Source: JAJZJT01 sp049964655 (GTDB taxonomy: Bacteria > Actinomycetota > Acidimicrobiia > Acidimicrobiales > RAAP-2). Taken from it: a stretch of 15,842 nucleotides of DNA. The first letter of the stretch is position 1, and each line of letters begins with the position of its first letter. Positions 13,835 through 15,842 of the stretch are shown here, piece by piece. The stretch covers positions 1 through 15,842 of the forward strand of contig JBMFXC010000060.1 in assembly GCA_049964655.1 (NCBI GenBank). The letters run 5' to 3'. Under the pieces are notes generated by a model. That model was not told the origin of the DNA and searched no databases. It saw nothing but the letters and a program-made list of their open reading frames with translations. The position numbers were made by a program, and so were the translations under genes.

Positions 13835-13882
13835 TCCAAGCGTGCCGGCTCCCAAGCGTGCCGGCTCCCAAGCGTGCCGGCT
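13835..13882. repeat. Three tandem 16-bp repeats in the LLM/zwf divergent region
   Basis: CCCAAGCGTGCCGGCT occurs at 13851-13866 and 13867-13882, and with one change (T for the first C) at 13835-13850. Each copy carries the palindrome GCCGGC, so these centres recur every 16 bp. They lie between two divergent genes, not in a supported reading frame, and are candidates for regulator-binding sites. Slippage is the alternative origin. Confidence 0.9.
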
Positions 13883-13927
13883 CCGACGGCGCGGCGAGGG
13901 CTCGCGGCGACGGAGGTGCCTCGACAA

Positions 13928-13951
13928 GGTGGGGGGCTGACCCCCGCCACC
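13928..13951. other. Strong GC hairpin upstream of the zwf-side promoter
   Basis: GGTGG+GGGG (13928-13936) pairs with CCCC+CCACC (13942-13951, one bulged G at 13946), nine pairs around a five-base loop. No T-run follows on either strand. It lies about 10 bases before the putative CATGAT box. It may act as a DNA or RNA structure or be a relic; its role is open. Confidence 0.5.
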
Positions 13952-13961
13952 GTGTCCCTGT

Positions 13962-13967
13962 CATGAT
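13962..13967 (+). promoter_or_regulatory. Weak -10 candidate for the zwf transcription unit
   Basis: CATGAT keeps the two most important -10 bases (A at position 2, T at position 6) and ends six bases before the ATG at 13974. This is the same geometry as the leaderless box at 7714-7719. The first base is not the usual T, and there is no -35 match. Confidence 0.25.
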
Positions 13968-13973
13968 GCTCCG

Positions 13974-14171
13974 ATGGGACACGCCGCGACACCCACAGCC
14001 CTACCGCCCGGCACCACGTCCATCGACAACGGCAGGCTCGCACGAGTCGGTGCGGGCGATGCATGCCTCGCCGATGCTCCCGGCTGGCGCACCGTCACCA
14101 CAGCGGCAGCGGCCGGGCTCGGCTCACGGCAGGCGTACGCGACAGCCACGCCAGACCGCAGGTGGACCTGA
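13974..14171 (+). CDS. Possible 65-residue hypothetical protein upstream of zwf
   Basis: ATG at 13974 opens a 65-codon frame ending TGA at 14169-14171, one base before the zwf ATG (TGAGATG), a spacing that favours translational coupling. It follows CATGAT at leaderless distance. Against it: third positions are only about three-quarters G/C, lower than in the neighbours, and no family is recognised. The product (MGHAATPTALPPGTTSIDNG...) is Ala/Thr-rich with a single Cys and two Trp, without a membrane segment. It may be a leader ORF or chance. Confidence 0.3.
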   Translation: MGHAATPTALPPGTTSIDNGRLARVGAGDACLADAPGWRTVTTAAAAGLGSRQAYATATPDRRWT

Positions 14172-14172
14172 G

Positions 14173-15582
14173 ATGACCGACGGTATCGGGGCGGCAGACG
14201 CCTTCGTCTTTTTCGGCGCCACCGGAGACCTGGCCCACAAGATGGTCTTCCCGGCGCTCTACCAGATGGTCAAACACCGTGTACTGAACGTACCGGTGAT
14301 CGGCGTCGCATCTACCGGCTGGGACGCCACCCAGCTCCGCGAGCGGGCCCGCGACAGCATCTCTCGCACGCCGACCGGCATCGACGACCAGGCTGCTCTC
14401 GACCGTCTGCTCTCGGCGCTCTCCTACGTCGACGGCGATTACGGGGATCCGAGCACCTTCGACCACCTTCGAACAGCGCTCGGCACCGCTCGTCACCCTG
14501 CCCACTACTTGGCCGTCCCACCCCCCCTGTTCACCTCCGTGGTCCAAGGACTCCGTGCGGCGGGGCTCAACGACGGCGCACGGGTGATCGTGGAGAAGCC
14601 CTTCGGCCGAGACCTCGCCTCGGCGACGGCGCTCAACGACGTCCTGCGCTCAGCGTTCCCGGAGCCGGCCATCTTCCGGATCGACCACTTCCTGGGCAAA
14701 GAGGAGATCATGAACCTCCTCTACTTCCGCTTCGCCAACTCGTTCCTCGAGCCGATCTGGAACCGCAACTACGTCGCCAGCGTCCAGGTCACCCTGGCCG
14801 AGGAATTCGGAGTGCAGGGCCGGGGTGCCTTCTACGAAGGGGTGGGCTGTCTTCGGGACGTCGTCGAGAACCACCTCTTCCAGATCGTCGCCCTGCTCGC
14901 CATGGAGCCTCCCGCCTACCAGGGGATGGAAGCCGTCCAGACCGAGAAGCTCAACGTCTTCAAGGCAATGCGGCCACTCGCCCCGACCGACATCGTCCGC
15001 GGCCAGTTCACGGGTTACCGCGACGAGCCCGGAGTCGCACCGGACTCCGACGTCGAGACGTTCTGCGCTCTCCGACTCGACATCGCGTCGTGGCGTTGGG
15101 CGGGTGTCCCCTGGTACCTGCGATCAGGCAAGTGCCTCGCGGGCACCGCCTCCGAAGTCTTGGTCGAGCTCAAACCTCCACCACAACCGCTCTTCGACGA
15201 TGCCGTCATGGTCGGCGGTCCCACCAACTACTTGCGCTTCGGGCTCGCCCCCCGTCCGCTGATCGCGCTCGCTGCCCGCGTCAAGCGTCCGGGCGAGGAG
15301 TTCCTGGGCGACCAGCGCGAGCTCTCGCTGCTCGAAGCGCCCTCCATCCACGAGCAGCCCTACGAGCGCCTGCTCGGCGACGCGTTGGCGGGTGACGGGT
15401 CCCTCTTCACCCGTGCGGACGTCGTGGAAGCCGCCTGGGCAGTGGTCGAACCCGTGCTCGATCACCACGCCGCTGCCGTGCCCTACGCTCCCGGTAGCTG
15501 GGGTCCGGCAGCGGCCGATGCGCTGATCGCCCCCTACGGACCCTGGCACGCCCCCGTCGCTGTCGAGGCCGGTCCTTCCTGA
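14173..15582 (+). CDS. zwf: Glucose-6-phosphate 1-dehydrogenase
   Basis: Oxidises glucose-6-phosphate to 6-phosphogluconolactone with NADP+, first step of the oxidative pentose-phosphate pathway; cytoplasmic. 469 residues, slightly short of the usual 480-510. FVFFGATGDLAHKMVFPAL (11-29) is the nucleotide loop, VIVEKPFGRDL (138-148) and FRIDHFLGKEE (168-178) the active-site segments (Asp171, His172, Lys176), and RDVVENHLFQ (228-237) carries the catalytic base His234. NYLRFGLAP and YERLLGDALAGDGSLFTRADVVEAAW are family C-terminal blocks. The ATG at 14173 is chosen because the fold starts nine residues on; it has only a weak GGTGG/GAG site. The usual partner genes (gnd, pgl, opcA, tal) are not adjacent. 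It is separated from the LLM gene by a 395-bp regulatory region. Confidence 0.95.
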   Translation: MTDGIGAADAFVFFGATGDLAHKMVFPALYQMVKHRVLNVPVIGVASTGWDATQLRERARDSISRTPTGIDDQAALDRLLSALSYVDGDYGDPSTFDHLRTALGTARHPAHYLAVPPPLFTSVVQGLRAAGLNDGARVIVEKPFGRDLASATALNDVLRSAFPEPAIFRIDHFLGKEEIMNLLYFRFANSFLEPIWNRNYVASVQVTLAEEFGVQGRGAFYEGVGCLRDVVENHLFQIVALLAMEPPAYQGMEAVQTEKLNVFKAMRPLAPTDIVRGQFTGYRDEPGVAPDSDVETFCALRLDIASWRWAGVPWYLRSGKCLAGTASEVLVELKPPPQPLFDDAVMVGGPTNYLRFGLAPRPLIALAARVKRPGEEFLGDQRELSLLEAPSIHEQPYERLLGDALAGDGSLFTRADVVEAAWAVVEPVLDHHAAAVPYAPGSWGPAAADALIAPYGPWHAPVAVEAGPS

Positions 15583-15615
15583 GGACCAACACGTCCCTGC
15601 CCCGAAGGCGGAACC

Positions 15616-15634
15616 TGTCAAGCATCTTGAGACA
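15616..15634. repeat. Imperfect inverted repeat, possible IS end
   Basis: TGTCAAGCATCTTGAGACA pairs TGTCAAG with CTTGAGACA around CAT, with two unpaired bases. Sequences of the TGTC-AAG / CTTGA-GACA kind are common at the ends of actinobacterial insertion sequences. It sits five bases downstream of the stop codon of the minus-strand remnant, where an IS terminal repeat would lie. A transcription terminator is the alternative. Confidence 0.4.
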
Positions 15635-15639
15635 CGTTC

Positions 15640-15789
15640 CTATGACGCCTTCTGTGCGACGTCCTCGTCGAGAACCGGTTCGTTGATCCAGGCGACGGTC
15701 GGCAGCTTTGGGGGCTGCGGACGGCGGTGACGGAACCGGACCGGGTTCACCACCACCTGGACGATGCGGTTCGCGCACCGTCCCGTTCG
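15640..15789 (-). pseudogene. Orphan 3' coding remnant, possibly of a transposase
   Basis: A minus-strand frame ends at TAG (15640-15642) with the C-terminal text PPKLPTVAWINEPVLDED then VAQKAS. Its codons are over 80 percent G/C-ending, like real genes here, but the frame runs straight into the tRNA-Val gene with no ATG; three GTG codons (15756, 15753, 15750) could start a peptide of about 38 residues. No ribosome-binding site is visible. Together with the inverted repeat just past its stop, it looks like the tail of an IS-borne gene truncated at the tRNA. The family is not recognised, and a small native gene is possible. Confidence 0.35.
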
Positions 15790-15790
15790 G

Positions 15791-15842
15791 TGGGCGCTGC
15801 GGGACTCGAACCCACGACCTCAGCCGTGTGAAGGCTGCGCTC
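15791..15842 (-). tRNA. tRNA-Val(CAC), 3' two-thirds, cut by window edge
   Basis: Reading the minus strand from the edge: GAGC (3' side of the D stem), G26, then the anticodon stem CAGCC / GGCTG around the loop TTCACAC, giving anticodon CAC (valine). The variable region is AGGTC. The T arm GTGGG-TTCGAGT-CCCGC follows with one G-T pair, then the acceptor strand AGCGCCC and discriminator A at 15791. CCA is not encoded (CCG follows). The 5' acceptor and half of the D arm lie beyond the window. Confidence 0.93.

Noticed and set aside
13835..13882. Origin iterons or attachment site
   Set aside because: Only three repeats, no replication or integrase gene nearby, and no AT-rich segment.

Overview
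The window reads as a high-GC actinobacterium, most likely from the Acidimicrobiia or a related deep lineage; the lineage is an inference. The gene content points this way: a mycothiol ligase (MshC) fragment, an NADPH:F420 oxidoreductase, a luciferase-like F420 oxidoreductase, an InhA-type enoyl reductase and a DUF2510 protein. Genes are tightly packed, GC3 is very high, GTG starts are frequent, and several starts sit 6-9 nt behind a TANNNT box, as expected for leaderless mRNAs.

Left part (1-4589): a minus-strand pair (mshC, cut by the window edge, and npdG) is divergent from fabI/inhA. fabI converges on a minus-strand operon of a GT2 glycosyltransferase, a GT4 glycosyltransferase and a 49-residue zinc-ribbon protein, joined by GTGA and ATGA stop/start overlaps. 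The GT2 protein starts with a collagen-like Gly-Pro-Thr repeat.

Middle (4590-8463): a divergent promoter region leads to cobL (CbiE-CbiT fusion, cobalamin pathway). It is preceded by a possible leaderless 22-codon upstream ORF, and its CbiT SAM loop is two residues short. cobL converges on an aldehyde dehydrogenase, which is divergent from an S51 (peptidase E-like) gene.

Right part (8464-15842): a four-helix membrane protein with a perfect 4 x 18-bp repeat and a C-terminal DUF2510 motif comes first. Next is a structured leader, then a tightly coupled pair: a DUF5715/M15-like Zn-peptidase homologue and a glutamine-dependent asparagine synthetase homologue. This pair is the best candidate for an undescribed system. 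A minus-strand F420-dependent LLM oxidoreductase and zwf (glucose-6-phosphate dehydrogenase) diverge from a 395-bp region with three 16-bp repeats, a strong hairpin and a possible 65-codon ORF. The window ends with an IS-like remnant against the 3' end of a partial tRNA-Val(CAC).

Possible cooperation: zwf makes NADPH, NpdG can transfer reducing power from NADPH to F420, and the LLM enzyme would use F420H2. MshC contributes the mycothiol redox buffer. The peptidase/amidotransferase pair and the glycosyltransferases may act on cell-envelope or secondary-metabolite substrates, but this is inference.
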